Source: Amoebidium appalachense (taxonomy: Eukaryota > Ichthyosporea). Taken from it: a stretch of DNA of 64,000 nt. The stretch is taken from positions 4,278,001 to 4,342,000 of the forward strand of contig CAVNZM010000006.1 in assembly GCA_963693365.1 (NCBI GenBank), written 5' to 3'. This document shows, in pieces, positions 20,703-33,782 of this stretch. Positions within the stretch are counted from its first letter, which is position 1, and every line of letters begins with the position of its first letter. A program made the translations under genes and the position numbers. The notes beneath the pieces were generated by a model. The model had not been told where the DNA came from. It ran no database searches and worked only from the letters and a program-made list of their open reading frames with translations.

Positions 20703-21558
20703 TATTCTAAGGGGGCCGACAAGGAGAGCTAGACAGGGCTGCTACCTTTGGAGGTAGCTCTTATTTTTCAAGGCTGAAAAAACTCTCCTTCCGAAGCGAC
20801 TGATAACGCGCCAACTCATACCCTTGAAAAATAGACTCGCCAGAGTATACTCTGGTCATACGTCGGCTGAGGCCACAGTCGAACGTGGCAGTCTGCAGTA
20901 AACAGGGAGACAGAGGGGGAGATTATTGATCATGACCAGATCAAGATCTATCGCCGTTGGTTCGGATAGCAAAAGTTCGAATTATCCCGACAAGCCGACA
21001 TTCATTGAAAGTGTTCGCATGTGCCCGTTTCAGGCACTTCAACCCTTTAACACGTAAATTAGGACCACGTTCACAATATGCCTCACTGCATGTACTGAAA
21101 TACTGTAAGAAGTTCTGCTACAATGACAATAATCTCTAGCTAATTAGTCTAATAATTACAATAGCTACGTCGACTAAGCTGCAGCAGGAGAGTACTGACG
21201 ACGACGGGCATCACAACTTCTGAAGTGTTCCTCAAAACACACACAAAAAACATCAGATTCTGTTCATGGTCGAATGAAGTTCTATGATTTGGAATCTGTC
21301 ACATGCCCACTTGCTTCTTTTGGTCTTCTTTTTTTCCCAAACTTGATGAGTCCGCTAGACTGCCACTGATTTTTCCTACCTGTGTAGCAAGCAAATACTG
21401 GTGTAGTTAGTTAGACAGGTAGCTGGTTGTCGTCGTGCAAAAAACCACCACAACATTATAATTTCTTCTTAAACGACAGGCATACACTTAAGAGTTTGCA
21501 GCACACCTTTACCAAGAATGCACTGACGAAGTTATAATTTCCCTTAAAAAACACAAAC
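20135..21558. other. intergenic region with (GA)n and a perfect palindrome
   Basis: Contains a second copy of a short motif (CAATGGGATTCTCAG at 20334, also at 19911), a C tract (20563-20588), a long (GA)n tract (20592-20699) and a perfect 16-base palindrome CCAGAGTATACTCTGG at 20840-20855. The last 400 bases are AT-rich and probably form the 5' flank of the gene at 21559. No gene was recognised. Confidence 0.6.
20592..20699. repeat. (GA)n microsatellite
   Basis: GA dinucleotide repeat with a few GT/GG interruptions in its first half. Confidence 0.95.
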
Positions 21559-22987
21559 ATGGATTCTCCTGGTGGCTCCATGATTCTGGTCCCAGACACC
21601 GACGGTTTGTGTGCTGGTAGTGGTTCTCCTTCCGGCGGCACGAAAACAGAGAAAAACAGCGAATCAAAATCCCAACTACTGCAAGAGTCCAGAGTTTCGA
21701 AGAACTTGAATGTTGTTCAAAGCTTCGACGCTTTCGGCGGCAGGGCAGGGAGCACATATGTGTCCTCCCCCGTTTCGAGTTTTGTTTTCTCGTCATCAAA
21801 CCAGAAAAACAATCAAAGGTTTGGGCCCAGGTACCACCGCCTAACTTTCATAACGTTCCTATGCGGCTTTTCGTTTTTGCTTGCAGTTGAGTCCGTTACC
21901 CTTTTCCTGTCTCTGAAAGCATTTCCGGACGATTTGTCGTTTGTGAGCGAGCTGAGGGTGAAAAAAAGTCGAGATCGAAATGGACATTAAGACGTTCACA
22001 AAACAACTAACAGAAGGGAAAACACCAGCATTGAAACTCGCCGCCATCAGAACGATGCAGGCTTCCGCCGCAGAAACACTACGCTGGTACAGTGGCCAAA
22101 AGGACAAATCCAACAAAGTAATGGTGTACCAATGCGTAGCCAGTGCCATACACATTCTGATCTTTTTCGCCGTTTTGTTCTTCACCTATCGATACCGCAA
22201 CCACCCGGCCGTCAAGTCTCGAAGCGTCCCATTCCTCGTTCATCTGTTTATATCTACGGCCCTGCTTCAAATCGTCGCCGTTATGATTATTTACGCCTCG
22301 ACTCTCCAAACGTTGCCTTACCCGCCCTTAAATCGAAAGGTCGACCTAGGTTGGCTCAAATACATGGAGGAAAAGGCGGGAAAAACAGAGGCATTATACT
22401 TTAGCATGGTGGCGGCTTCTCTCTATTGCCTCGCATTCTTCGCGAACGCCATCGTACAACGACAGCGAATCATTTGTCTCATTTTTATCGATCCGTTTGC
22501 GACCCAAAAGAACCCCGGCTGGCAATACTACACGCTGCTGCCCTTGTTTCTCATTATGGGTACCACATCGTGTATCCCAGTATGGATAGAGGTCTACGCC
22601 AAGAAACTCGAGGACAAGGAGTGGACGAGTAACTATTTCTTTGCTGGTGCGTGGGCCACGTTGATAACTTACGGGTCGTTGTGGGTATACTACAACCTAC
22701 GCACAAAGCAAGCCGATTTAATGTTTAGCGATTACCACGCAAACATCCGCTCTGTGATTGTTTTGCAAGGTATGTTTGCTGGTATGATGATCTTTGCCCA
22801 TTTCCACTTCTATGGCCCCAGCACTATTTACCTCTCCGTGGTGGTGACTCGCCTACCGAGTTCGTCGTATGTTTTGGACCAGTTTTGGTGTCAGGTAGTG
22901 CAGGCACGTTTGTTTAGTGCGGAAAAATCTCAGAGGACAAATGTAGCAACAATCTTCACGGGAACTGTGGCTACGAGTAGCCATTGA
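21559..22987 (+). pseudogene. multi-pass membrane protein gene, copy A, broken by a one-base frameshift
   Basis: Intronless. The first part (21559 to about 21970) and the second (about 21980 to 22987) align along their whole length with the intact 490-residue protein at 35996-37468, but lie in different frames. The break is at an A run near 21961-21967 (about seven A where the sister gene implies six in register), so it is a homopolymer indel: a real mutation or an assembly error. The product would have a Ser-rich N-terminal tail, then about eight hydrophobic segments (TFITFLCGFSFLLAV, ASAIHILIFFAVLFFTY, HLFISTALLQIVAVMIIYA and others), so it is an integral membrane protein. No family was recognised. 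Similarity to copy B extends into the 5' flank (CGAAGTT...TTTCC), so this is a DNA-level duplication. Confidence 0.75.
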
Positions 22988-23513
22988 GTGGCCTTCAACT
23001 TGTCAAAGGTAGATAGCGTAATGCATAAGCGTATGATACTAATGGTTTGAGTTACTGTAATGAAAGTACTGAGAGTTTGTGATTGAGACATTGAAAGTAG
23101 ATGTGAAATTTTTCGCTTAGTAGTGTGTAATGGCATCATCGCTGTTCGATTGTTACTTTAAGTTGTCAATGACATGAGGGTGTAGTATGTTATAACTTTT
23201 TTTTCGAGTAGTAGAACCTCACACGCTGGTCTTATCTAAGTTGTGTTTAGTTTAAAGAGTTGGACTGCTGTAAGACTTGGTAGTTGATCGGTCTCGTTTT
23301 CTTCCTTCTTTTAAGAAACAACCGAATTAATTTTTTTGTTTTTATTTATATATTATATAAGAATATAAAGAGGGATTTCTTTTGAAGATGAATATACGTG
23401 CCTACCCTCCAAATCCGAGTCCAATTTGGGGAGCAAACCCAACATGCTCATGGGCCTCTCGAGCTCACCAATTCAATGCACTGCTTAGCCTTAGCCTGTG
23501 TGCGCCCATGCAT

Positions 23514-23560
<47 letters not shown>

Positions 23561-23731
23561 AAAGGAAAGAAAAGAAAGAAAAAAGAAAGAAAGAATGTAA
23601 GAAAAAGAAAGAAAGAATGTAAGAAAAAAAGACTTTCTCCGTGCCCGTGGTGTCCAAGGCCTTCGTCCTTTCTCGTAAAATTCGGGTCAACCCGATGATA
23701 TGTGTGTATTAGTCTACTTATTCGACACATG
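22988..23731. other. intergenic region downstream of membrane protein copy A
   Basis: AT-rich 3' flank to about 23400, then a C tract (23516-23550) that passes directly into an A-rich stretch (23551-23635). No gene recognised. Confidence 0.6.
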
Positions 23732-23830
23732 ACTATGATGGGCAGCAAAAGCTTGAAGGGAAAGAAGAGGGTGTTGGGAACGGTGACGAGGACACGGGAA
23801 AATGTGTGCGTGTGTGTCTGTCTGTCTGTC

Positions 23831-23885
<55 letters not shown>

Positions 23886-24595
23886 CGGTTGTTTGTTTTT
23901 TGTGTGTGTGTTTGTTTTCAGTGTGTGTGTGTGTGTGCGTGCGTGTGTGCGTGTGTGTGCGCACGCGCATGTGTTTTTGTGTGTGTGTCAGGTGATAAGA
24001 GTTTGTTTGTGCGACCTTTACACAGCACAAACACGATGTCTGCCAACGGTGCCACAATGTGTCTGTTTATGCCTGTGTGTCCCACCAACAGTAACTTTCA
24101 AGTGTGTCTTTCTGCCGCACGGTGTGCGTGGCCCCGGCCGGGGGGGGGGGGGGGGAGGGGGAGGGAGGGGGGGGGAGGGGGAGGGGGAGGGGGGGGGGGG
24201 GGGGGGGGGGGGGAGGGGGGAGGTTGGTATATTTGAGAGTGTGACTGTAACTATCTGTGTTTTTGTGTGTCTGTAGATGCAGTTAGATCTTTAATAACAA
24301 CCCCTCCCCCCCCCCCCCCCCCCCCCCCCCGGCCGCCGCCTTTTTCCCCGAAGGAAAAAACGCGTGATGGCACTGCATGTTCTTATATGTTTTTTTTTCA
24401 GCCGCCGGCATGTGGAGGAGGGGGGGGGTGAGGGGGGGGGGGGGGGGGGGAATAGTCGAGGCCAAGGAGGGAGACTCAGGGCCGGGGGAGGGTGTGTGTG
24501 GTGGTGGTGGTGGGTTGGGGGCCTCGGTGGAGGAGGGGGGGGGACGGGGAGGGGGGAAGGGGGGGGGGCCAGCAACGAGATTTAAGTTCAAGTAG
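23732..24595 (+). other. possible small spliced gene for a Gly-rich protein
   Basis: Speculative. An ATG near 23729-23735 opens [20 protein letters not shown] before a GTGTGC donor and a GT-rich stretch like those of the local introns. Acceptor-like TTTTTTTTCAG at about 24391-24401 precedes a Gly-rich open segment containing GIVEAKEGDSGPGEG and ending in PATRFKFK and stop at 24595. A middle exon (after ACACAG near 24026) is possible. The Gly-rich parts coincide with G tracts, so this could be chance. Confidence 0.2.
23804..23990. repeat. (TG)n-rich block
   Basis: GTCT and GT repeats with a pure (GT)n core at about 23836-23881. Confidence 0.9.
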
Positions 24596-24724
24596 TATGT
24601 TTCAAAGCTTGGCTAGTCCGCCATCAAGTGACGGCCGTGACCTTAAAATCTGACTGCTACCGCACCGTCTTATAAAAACTACGTTTAAGGCTTGACTGCC
24701 AACTTTGTTCCCATTGGCCTACTT

Positions 24725-24761
<37 letters not shown>

Positions 24762-25048
24762 TAGTTTAAGTGAAAACTTGTACGGCTGCCCCAAATGATT
24801 GGCCTGCCATGGGAAATCTACATCGGAATCGTTTGCTTCGCTCAGAAACTGACTGTTAAAGTCAACCCGTCAACCAATCGCATCCCCCTGCCTTGTGCCG
24901 ATTGGCTCAGAAAGTCAGTGCAAGCACTGTAACCACCCCTGTCTGGCAGATGAACCTTTTTCTGGGGTGGAACCGTGCGGGAGGTGTTCCAAAATTTGGG
25001 GGTGGGGTTGGGGCGGAGGTTGTGTGTGTGTTTGTGTGTGTGTGTGTG

Positions 25049-25083
<35 letters not shown>

Positions 25084-25362
25084 GGGGGGGGAGGGGGGAC
25101 ATGATGTCTTGCTCAAAGCGTGGGCGGGTCCTGGATTGAAAGTGCATGTATGCCGTTTCCAGAGTCACAAAAACACGGCTTCTAGAGCCCAAAATCGCAA
25201 CGTACACTTTCTTTTTTTTTTATTTAGTTAAAGCTGGAGCTGTTATTGGGGTTTTTCTTTCTGTTCCAAGACGTTGTTTAGCCTTGGAGTCTTAATAAAA
25301 CTTCTCTCTCGGTTAAATACAGTTACACAACACACACACACACACACACACAGACACACACA

Positions 25363-25422
<60 letters not shown>

Positions 25423-25999
25423 CACACACACACACACACACACGCACGCACGCACACACACACACCGTGACACACACATGCCCCAGGCACACACACAAAA
25501 ACATGCCACACATGTGCCTTCGACAACCCCCCCCCTTACCCCTGCGCACGCCTCCTCCTCCCGTTCCCCCTCCATACCCGACCTCGCACTCTCTCCGAGC
25601 AGCCCCCACACCTTCCAAATCACCCAAAAAAAGGCCCCCCAGTCTTCAGAGGGGGGAAGAAGGGGGAACCCTGGGGCGGGGCTGGGGGGAGGGGGGGGGG
25701 GGGGGGGGGGAGGGAGGATATGGGTATGTGCGCGGGCTGCCCTGCATTGTATGTACTCTGATCAGTGTTTGGGCCGCTTTACCATGCACATGCTTGCAGC
25801 CTGTATGTGGAATTACTATAATGCACCTATAAGGGACTTTTGATTTTGAGAATGGGGAGGGGCGGGGAGGGGAAGGGGGAGAGAGAGTAGTAAATATCAA
25901 CGTGCCCCTGGTGGAACCCCCTCCCCCTCCTTTCGAGAAGGGGGGGGGGGGTACCCCCTCCATCAAAAGGATTGGGTCCCCCCCCCCCCCCCCCATCCC

Positions 26000-26032
<33 letters not shown>

Positions 26033-26087
26033 TCCAGGTAGCCGCAGGGGTGGGTGGTTCCCCCCTGGAGATGGGAGTATCCACCTC
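24596..26087. other. intergenic, repeat-rich
   Basis: Holds C and G tracts (24727-24761, 25050-25082, 25687-25711, 25980-26030), a segment rich in CCAAT/ATTGG motifs (24700-24915) and a (CA)n block (25324-25463). No convincing gene was seen. Confidence 0.6.
25324..25463. repeat. (CA)n microsatellite block
   Basis: CA repeats with short interruptions (CAG, TACTG, AACA, CGCACG). Confidence 0.95.
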
Positions 26088-26117
26088 AGCTGATACCGAA
26101 TGTCCCAGGGCAGCCCG

Positions 26118-26150
<33 letters not shown>

Positions 26151-26335
26151 GGGGAACCCAACTAATTGATTTTCTTAGTCTTTATGGTGCTTCGTAGAGT
26201 AAGAAAACCCTGATATATATCAACACCAGACATTTATGTACTTGATCATGATATACCGCTGATGGGATATTCCAAGCAAAACCCCCCCATACCTGAGACT
26301 GGTCTCTCTTTGCCTCGAGTAAACAGCTTAACCCC
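26088..26335 (+). repeat. dispersed repeat, copy 2
   Basis: Degenerate direct copy of 4085-4310, sharing the same order of blocks including AGCTGAT, CCCAGG, a long A run, GGAACCCAA, GCTGATGGGATAT, AGACTGGTCTCT and AGTAAACAG. Confidence 0.6.
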
Positions 26336-26560
26336 GTATCCACCTGGGAGAGTGGGGGGGGGGGACCCCCCCCCCCCCCCCCCCCCGCGTCAGCGGCGTG
26401 TGCACGTGATTATGGCCAGAGCCTCTTTTTCACCCACCAAAGGTCGTATTCGTTAGTTTTTTTTTTTTTTCCAGGTGAGAAATTGATTCCGTTTTGGCCA
26501 CTGATGCACATCCGCCTCCCCCCCCCCCCCCCCCTCCCCCCCCCCCCCCCCCCCCCCCGC

Positions 26561-26623
26561 CACACACACACACACATACACACACACACACACATTCACA
26601 CACGCGCGCACGCGCGCGTGCAT

Positions 26624-26659
<36 letters not shown>

Positions 26660-26813
26660 AACAAACACGCACGCACGCACACACACACACACACAGTGCA
26701 CGTGCGTGTACACACACACACATACACACAAACACACACACACACACAGACACACACACACACAGTGCGCGCGCGTGCACACACACACACACACACATAC
26801 ACACAAACACACA

Positions 26814-26862
<49 letters not shown>
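26561..26862. repeat. (CA)n block, interrupted
   Basis: About 300 bases of CA repeat with ATA, AAACA, GCGC and GTGCACGTGC interruptions. Confidence 0.95.
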
Positions 26863-26865
<3 letters not shown>

Positions 26866-27102
26866 CTGCCCCTTCGTGCATGCTGGTGCTCTTCTTCTGC
26901 CGGATGTGACTCCCTGTGTATTCTTGGCAAGGTTTGCTTTGTGTTGTCCGCAGCAAATGTGTACTATATCGTCTACAACATTAGTAAAGACCCCCCCTCC
27001 ACCTTCCCCCCTCTCCCCCGCCCCTCCCGCCCCACTTACCTCCTCCCCACCCCCACCCCGATCTCTCTCCCTCACCCTGCTCATTTACACAAGTGAATGC
27101 AC

Positions 27103-27151
27103 GCGCACACGTGCACACACACACACACACATACACACGCGCGCGTACACA

Positions 27152-27188
<37 letters not shown>

Positions 27189-27199
27189 ACACACACACA

Positions 27200-27294
<95 letters not shown>

Positions 27295-27303
27295 GCGCGC
27301 GCG
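27103..27303. repeat. (CA)n block ending in (CG)n
   Basis: About 200 bases of CA repeat with CGTACA interruptions, passing into CGCGCGCGCG at 27292-27302. Confidence 0.95.
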
Positions 27304-27652
27304 TAACCATAAACTATTTCTAAATTATTAATTAAAGGAGGAAAGGTTATCGGGTTCACCGTGCAGTCGGTGGGTGTATCTGTGTGGCGGGAATTGTATG
27401 TGTGTGTGGTGTGGGTGAGTGTATCTGCATGCTCATGCATAAGTCGGGTGCATGATCGCTGGTTAAAGTTTGTGCACCTGGTGCGCTTGTGTGGTGCATG
27501 TGTATGCAGATACGTTAACTAAATACGTGTGAGAGAGAGAGTGTGTGTGTGCTCGTGTGGAGGGGTGACTGGAGACGAGTGTGGGGGGGCGGGGAGGGGG
27601 AGGGGGGAGAGAGGAAAGGGGATTGGGCAAGGCGGGGGGAGGTGGGGGAGAA

Positions 27653-27683
<31 letters not shown>

Positions 27684-28572
27684 AGGGGGGGAGGGGCCCC
27701 GGGGATGGGGGGAGTATGACCGTACAACATAGAGCCTGAGTTTCAGGTGATCAAGAACTCCTATTAGTTAGCCTCAATGTTTAAAGTTTGGCAATACTGT
27801 AAACTGCTGAATCATCACAAAGAATTATGATCAGGCCATCTGGTATTGTCACATAATGGCAGTCTATGGGGTGGGTGGTCCCCCCCTCCCCCCCCTCCCC
27901 CCTCTCCCCTAGGGGAAGGGGACCCGCCTACTCAGGTGGGTGGTGGTTCTCCTCCCCCCGAGTCCCCCTGCTAGCCGGAGGGATAGTGAGTCCTCCCCTT
28001 TCCTGCGGGGGCCCAAAGGGGAGGGGGGGGGGGGGGGAGGGATCCACCTTTCCAAAAGCCGGTTGTGTGGGGGGGGGGGGGGGAGGGGGTGCACCCCTCC
28101 AAAGTAACTACTACCCCCCTTCCCGTTTCAAAATCAAGAATTCCTATGATGATAAATACTAGAGTTTTTTTTATTTAGGATTCTAGGGGTTACCAAGGCT
28201 AGGGAAAAATAATATAATAAGATAAGATGTGGTATGCGTGTGCGTGTGCCTGTGTGGCGGCGCACGTGTGGGTGTGTCTTAGTGCGTGTAGGTCTAATTT
28301 ACAGTTTCCGTTATGAAATGCAAAGTCGATAACACAAGTACTGTTGCATATGAGTGCATGCACACGCCATATGGTAACGATAATTCTACAAGGTTAAGAA
28401 TTCCATATATTACATTCACCTTTTTAAATCGATGCATACCACATGTGGCAGAAACCAAAACGACAAGGGCTCGGGGGTGCCAGCAGAAAAGAGACTCTGA
28501 TGCGCGGCAATGAAGAATTGATGATGTGAAATCCCCCCCCCCCCCCTCCCCCCCAACCCAACCCACCCATAT

Positions 28573-28606
<34 letters not shown>

Positions 28607-29139
28607 TGCACCTTCTATTGCATGCATGGAGTAGTTCTAGAGTGTCCGGGTTAAAGCAACCCCTGCTGCAGCTGGTCAAAAAGTTGCTTGGACTCGTCAG
28701 AGAAATCCCCCCTCCCCACCCCATCCCCTCCCCCTCCCCTCACACACACACAGGCAACCCCCCCCCCCCCCCCCCCCCCCCCCTCCCCGCCCCTCCCTCC
28801 CCCCAGCCCCCCTCGCCTCAAGTACATCAAATCATTACACTTCAAGCCTTAACTGCAACAGAAACCGTGATTCTAATCATGCGAGCCCCCCCCCCCCCCT
28901 CCCCCCCCCTTCCCCCCCCCCCCCCCCCCCCCCCCCCCGCCCCGCCCCCTCCAAAACCCCCCCAACCCCCCAACCCCACCCACCCACCCGAATTGCTGGG
29001 GGGGAAAAAAACGCCTGCTGCCCAAAGTTTCTTGACTTCCTGTGTGCCTCTCAGACTGCCACGGCGAGGATCAAGTTATGGTTTCAAATGCCAAGTTCTC
29101 CCAGAGGCCCTCCAAAGTTTAATTCCGGGCCAACCCTCT

Positions 29140-29202
29140 GCACACACACACACTCCGGGCACATACACGCACAACGCACACACACACACACACACACACA
29201 AA

Positions 29203-29299
<97 letters not shown>
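29140..29299. repeat. (CA)n microsatellite
   Basis: CA repeat with a few early interruptions and a pure core of about 95 bases (29204-29298). Confidence 0.95.
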
Positions 29300-29497
29300 G
29301 GGATTACTGAGAATCTCACACATACCCCCCCTCCACACACACACAGACGCACACACACTGGGGCAAACACATACACAACGCATACACGGTGTAGTTGGGA
29401 ATTCTTCAGACAGCCACTTTAGGCATTGCTTTCTCACAGACTGTGCGTGCCTGTGTGGATGTTGTGTGCACATCATACAGTGTGTGCCGGGGAACTT

Positions 29498-29511
29498 TTT
29501 TTTTTTTTTTT

Positions 29512-29568
<57 letters not shown>
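29498..29568. repeat. poly-T to poly-G junction
   Basis: About 23 T followed directly by about 48 G. On the other strand this is poly-C followed by poly-A. Confidence 0.95.
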
Positions 29569-29569
<1 letters not shown>

Positions 29570-29985
29570 AATATAACACTGTTGAACGAGGAGTTCCACG
29601 GGGGTGTGCATGTGTTCGTGTGTGTACGAGTGCATTAAAAGGGGGGAAGACCACGGGTCATCAAAAAAAAGCTATTAAGCAAGGTGATATTAGTTCAGTC
29701 ACCAAATCAGCACTAAGAGATAACCATGACTCTGGCAAACTGAGTGCTGCATTCGTCACATGTGTAATGAATCAAACACCGTGCCATACAACAGAACAAC
29801 AGACTGTTGTTCGGGGCTTTTACGTACATTTCGGAATTTCACATATGTGGGCCAGCGAACCTTAGTTTCAGCTAAGTTATTTGTAACCGTGTGCATGTGC
29901 CTGACTCTCTGCTCTCTGGGTCTCGTCACTTTTTTCTTCCTGTTTTAAAAATATGCTTTAGCAAACGTGAAGCCAGGTATGAAGG

Positions 29986-30255
<270 letters not shown>

Positions 30256-30535
30256 GTTGGAGGGGAAGGGGCGGGGGATGGTGGTGCACTGGTGGTGGTG
30301 GTGGTGGTGTAGGGGAAGAGGGGAAGGGGGAGTGGGCAGAGAGATTGAAATTTGTAGAACTGGGAGTTGAAGGCTAATCGTGTAAAACGTGGTGTTTCGT
30401 AACTGATACTATCTGATTAAGTCTCACCTGCCTCCCCCCTCCCTCCGCCCCCCCCCCCCCCCCTGCCGCCCCGCCTCCCCCCTCCCCCCTCCCCCCCCCC
30501 CCCCCCAAAAAAAAAAAAAAAAAAAAAACCTCCCC

Positions 30536-30926
30536 ACACACAAACACACCGCCACCATTATTCCCTACACACACCACACACAAACACAACCACTCACACA
30601 TAAGCGCACAGACACACAAGACAAACACATGCACATCATCCTGTGCACACATCTACGCAACACACACAACACCCAACTCACGCACACGCACACCCACAGA
30701 CACGCACATGCACAACACACAAGCATGCACGCACGCACACACACACACATACGTACAATACACAACACACACACACACACACACACACACGCACGCCCAG
30801 CCGTGTACACATACACACACACACCCGGCGCGCGCGCTCATGCACACACGGACACACGCACACACGCACACATGCACACACACACACACACACACAGACA
30901 CAGACACAGACACACACACACAGTGT

Positions 30927-30957
<31 letters not shown>

Positions 30958-31016
30958 GCACACACACACACGCACAGACACGCCACACACACTCATACAC
31001 ATACACACACACAGTG
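30536..31016. repeat. long degenerate (CA)n block
   Basis: About 480 bases of CA-rich sequence with GCACG, CATG and GTGTC interruptions. Confidence 0.9.
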
Positions 31017-31304
31017 TACGTTGATCTGCAAGGGATGTTCTAACAGACAAATTTAGGCGAAAAGAATGGGTAAATCAAAAACACTCTGAAGTCTCCAATA
31101 TCTCAGACCTATTTTATGAGCAAGAGCCTAAACGAGCTACCACTTATGCAAAAGCCATTTTCCACCTGACTCTTTCGATGATAATGATGCTGTGAAGAAA
31201 GATGCAACGCAGTACTCTGTCCAGACCGGCTATCCGCGTTGTATAAAAATAAAGACTTTCCTATTTCACGTTTTTGGGACTTTGTGTATCTGCACAACTA
31301 ATGT

Positions 31305-31335
<31 letters not shown>

Positions 31336-31644
31336 TTCTCCCGAGTGCAGATGACGAGGAGAGAATGGATATCGAACCCGATAATCAATGTGACGAGTGT
31401 GAGGGTGGGGGGGGGGGGGGGGGGGGGGGCAGAGTTTGCGCAATTAAGATGATGAACTTCAAAACCGTATGCCACGCCTCGGACTTGTTTTTTTTTTTTG
31501 GGGGGGGGGGGGGGGGGAGGGGGGAGGGGGGAGAGGGGGGGGGGGGTTGAAAATCTACCTACTTCCCTCCCCCCCCCCCCCCCCCCCCCCCCCTCAGAGT
31601 TTGTCCTGACCTTGGTCTGACTTTCTCTCTCTCTCTCTTCTCCT

Positions 31645-31695
<51 letters not shown>

Positions 31696-31707
31696 TTTTT
31701 TTTTTTT

Positions 31708-31750
<43 letters not shown>

Positions 31751-31757
31751 GGAGGGG

Positions 31758-31788
<31 letters not shown>

Positions 31789-31835
31789 AAGGGGGGGGGG
31801 GGGGGGGGTCTGCTTTTGAAGCATTTAGGTATTTA

Positions 31836-32066
31836 TTTTTACTGCCCGTTTCCGGCTGCTGAGCTACAATGTCGGCGACCGCCGTGAATTCTTGCACTGT
31901 TTTTACTGCCCTTTTTCGGCTGAGTGGAATGTCGGCGACCCCAAGATCGGCGACTCCATGAATTATTGTGCTTTTTTTTTACTGCCCGTTTTCGTCGGCT
32001 GAGCTAGAATGTCGGCAATCGCGAGAATCCTTGTACTTTTTCTACTTCCCGTTTTCGCCTGAGTAA
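31836..32066 (+). repeat. degenerate tandem repeat, about 3.4 copies of 61-76 bases
   Basis: Units begin at about 31836, 31900, 31976 and 32037. Each contains TTTTTACTGCCCGTTTTCGG, CTGAG, then (in the full copies) AATGTCGGC(G/A)A and a GAAT(C/T)(C/A)TTG-like end. The last unit is partial. Confidence 0.75.
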
Positions 32067-32109
32067 AGGGTTTATTTGATACAACTGCAGGACATTTGTG
32101 TCCACTGAG

Positions 32110-32144
<35 letters not shown>

Positions 32145-32382
32145 TTCTCCCCTGTCACAGGACATTTTTGCACCGGGAAATTTTTGCACTAGACCGTCTC
32201 CCTAGACTGTATAGAAAAGGTCTACCTAATCTTGTTCGAAATGAAGTTCTGTCTTTTTTCTTTTTTTCTCAGCCTGGTACTTTTTGCCCTCTTCAGGTGG
32301 TTCTGTGCTCCTCAGTAGTTGTAGTTCAGCTCTATGCTGATTATCATCACTAAGTCGACGCCAGCTTCCACGTGCATTAAAG

Positions 32383-32427
<45 letters not shown>

Positions 32428-32792
32428 CGTCCGTTACGCCATAACGGGGGGTTTGGGGTTTGGGGGAACATAAAGCTGACTTCTTTTTTCTGCCCAAAAA
32501 AATATAATGCTAGAACCTCAACAAAAACAGCTATTAGAAACGTGCTTTTCATATTTAAATGCTAACATGGCTCATGAGCACGAAATCACCCAGTGAAAAC
32601 CCAGTTGAAGCAATACATCAATTATTACATCAACCTCCAGCGCAAAAATTTCCCGGCCCACATATTTCTGTGAACCCCCCCCCACACACACACACACACA
32701 CACATCCCCTGACATTGTGTTCAGTGAATACCTTCCCCTCTCCCCTTTCCTCTTCCTGAGTCAGGGCCCCTTCCCCCCAAGCTCTTCCCCCC

Positions 32793-32830
<38 letters not shown>

Positions 32831-33416
32831 GGGCGCCCTATTTCCTTTCCTCCGGGGCAGGCTCCAAGGCATCACTAGGCATGACGCCTCTCATCGGTCA
32901 GATGGGCATCACTTAAAATGGCCCGAAGGGGGCAGGGGGGGATGGGGGGGGGGGGGGGGGGAGGGGGGGAGGGGGGGGGGAGGGGGGGGAGGGGGGGGAG
33001 GGGGGGGGGGGGGGGGGACGAGTTCAGAAAAGAGCAAACATATGCACTTCTTCATATTCAATACAGCAAGCCAATCAAAGTGTGGTATTGAAAATGTTTT
33101 TATATACTGGCATGTTAATGTCAAATTGTGGAATAGTGCGCACCTCTTCTTATTAAGCCGAGCTTGCACAAGTTGCAGCTAGCACGTGCACAACGCCAGG
33201 TTGTGACTTCATCAGTGAAGAGTCGCGTAACAAGTCGCACCTGGCAGCTTTTTGTCCTCTCTCCATTTCTCGCCATTTTGGTCCTATATGCATGAATTAT
33301 AGAATGCATATGCCCCCCCCCCCCTCCCCCCCCCCCCTCCCCCCGCTCCCCATCCCCTCCTCCTTCTCCCTATTCCTTCATATCACCCCCACTTGGAGGA
33401 GGTAGCCTCAGCCGGT

Positions 33417-33417
<1 letters not shown>

Positions 33418-33500
<83 letters not shown>

Positions 33501-33770
33501 TGCTGTGTGTGCGGGTGTGTGTACGTGTGTATGTGCATGTGTGCGTAAGTGTGTGTGCGTGTGTGCTACTGTGTGTGTTTGCGTGTGTGTGTGTGTGTGT
33601 GTGTGTGTTGGTGTCATGTGCATGTGTGTCTGTGTGTGTGTGTCACGTGATGCGTGTGTCCGGTGCGTTTGTGAACAGTGTCACGGTGTGTGTGTATGTG
33701 TGTTTGTGTGTGTGTGCTTTTTTTGCGTGTGTGTGTGTTAGCGTGTGTTTGTGTGTGCGCGTGCGTGACA
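33418..33770. repeat. (GT)n microsatellite with degenerate extension
   Basis: A pure GT core (33418-33500) followed by GTGC/GTGTCAC-rich sequence up to the foldback element. Confidence 0.9.
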
Positions 33771-33782
33771 CTGTGTTGTAGG

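Larger units (their letters stand above)
26336..28600. other. intergenic, microsatellite-dominated
   Basis: Contains two very long CA blocks (26561-26862 and 27103-27303), a G tract block (27655-27690), and C/G tracts around 28020-28090. A non-repetitive patch at 26863-26990 sits between CA repeats like a local exon, but neither strand gives a recognisable peptide. Confidence 0.5.
30256..33417. other. intergenic, repeat-rich
   Basis: Contains a C-to-A junction (30489-30528), a very long CA-rich block (30536-31016), C/T/G homopolymer clusters (31309-31332, 31408-31428, 31497-31545, 31647-31808), a tandem repeat (31836-32066), further C and G tracts (32110-32143, 32383-32426, 32797-32828, 32948-33017) and an exon-like acidic stretch at 31346-31406 (ADDEERMDIEPDNQCDECE) after a GTGCAG. 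No gene could be assembled. Confidence 0.5.

Noticed and set aside
29620-29865. 81-codon plus-strand frame downstream of a G tract
   Set aside because: Non-repetitive but without homologous motifs, splice context or a partner exon.
32141-32680. Inverted pair around GCAAAAATTTCCCGG as a transposon
   Set aside because: The matching segments are only about 16 bases and the flanks do not continue the match or show target duplications.
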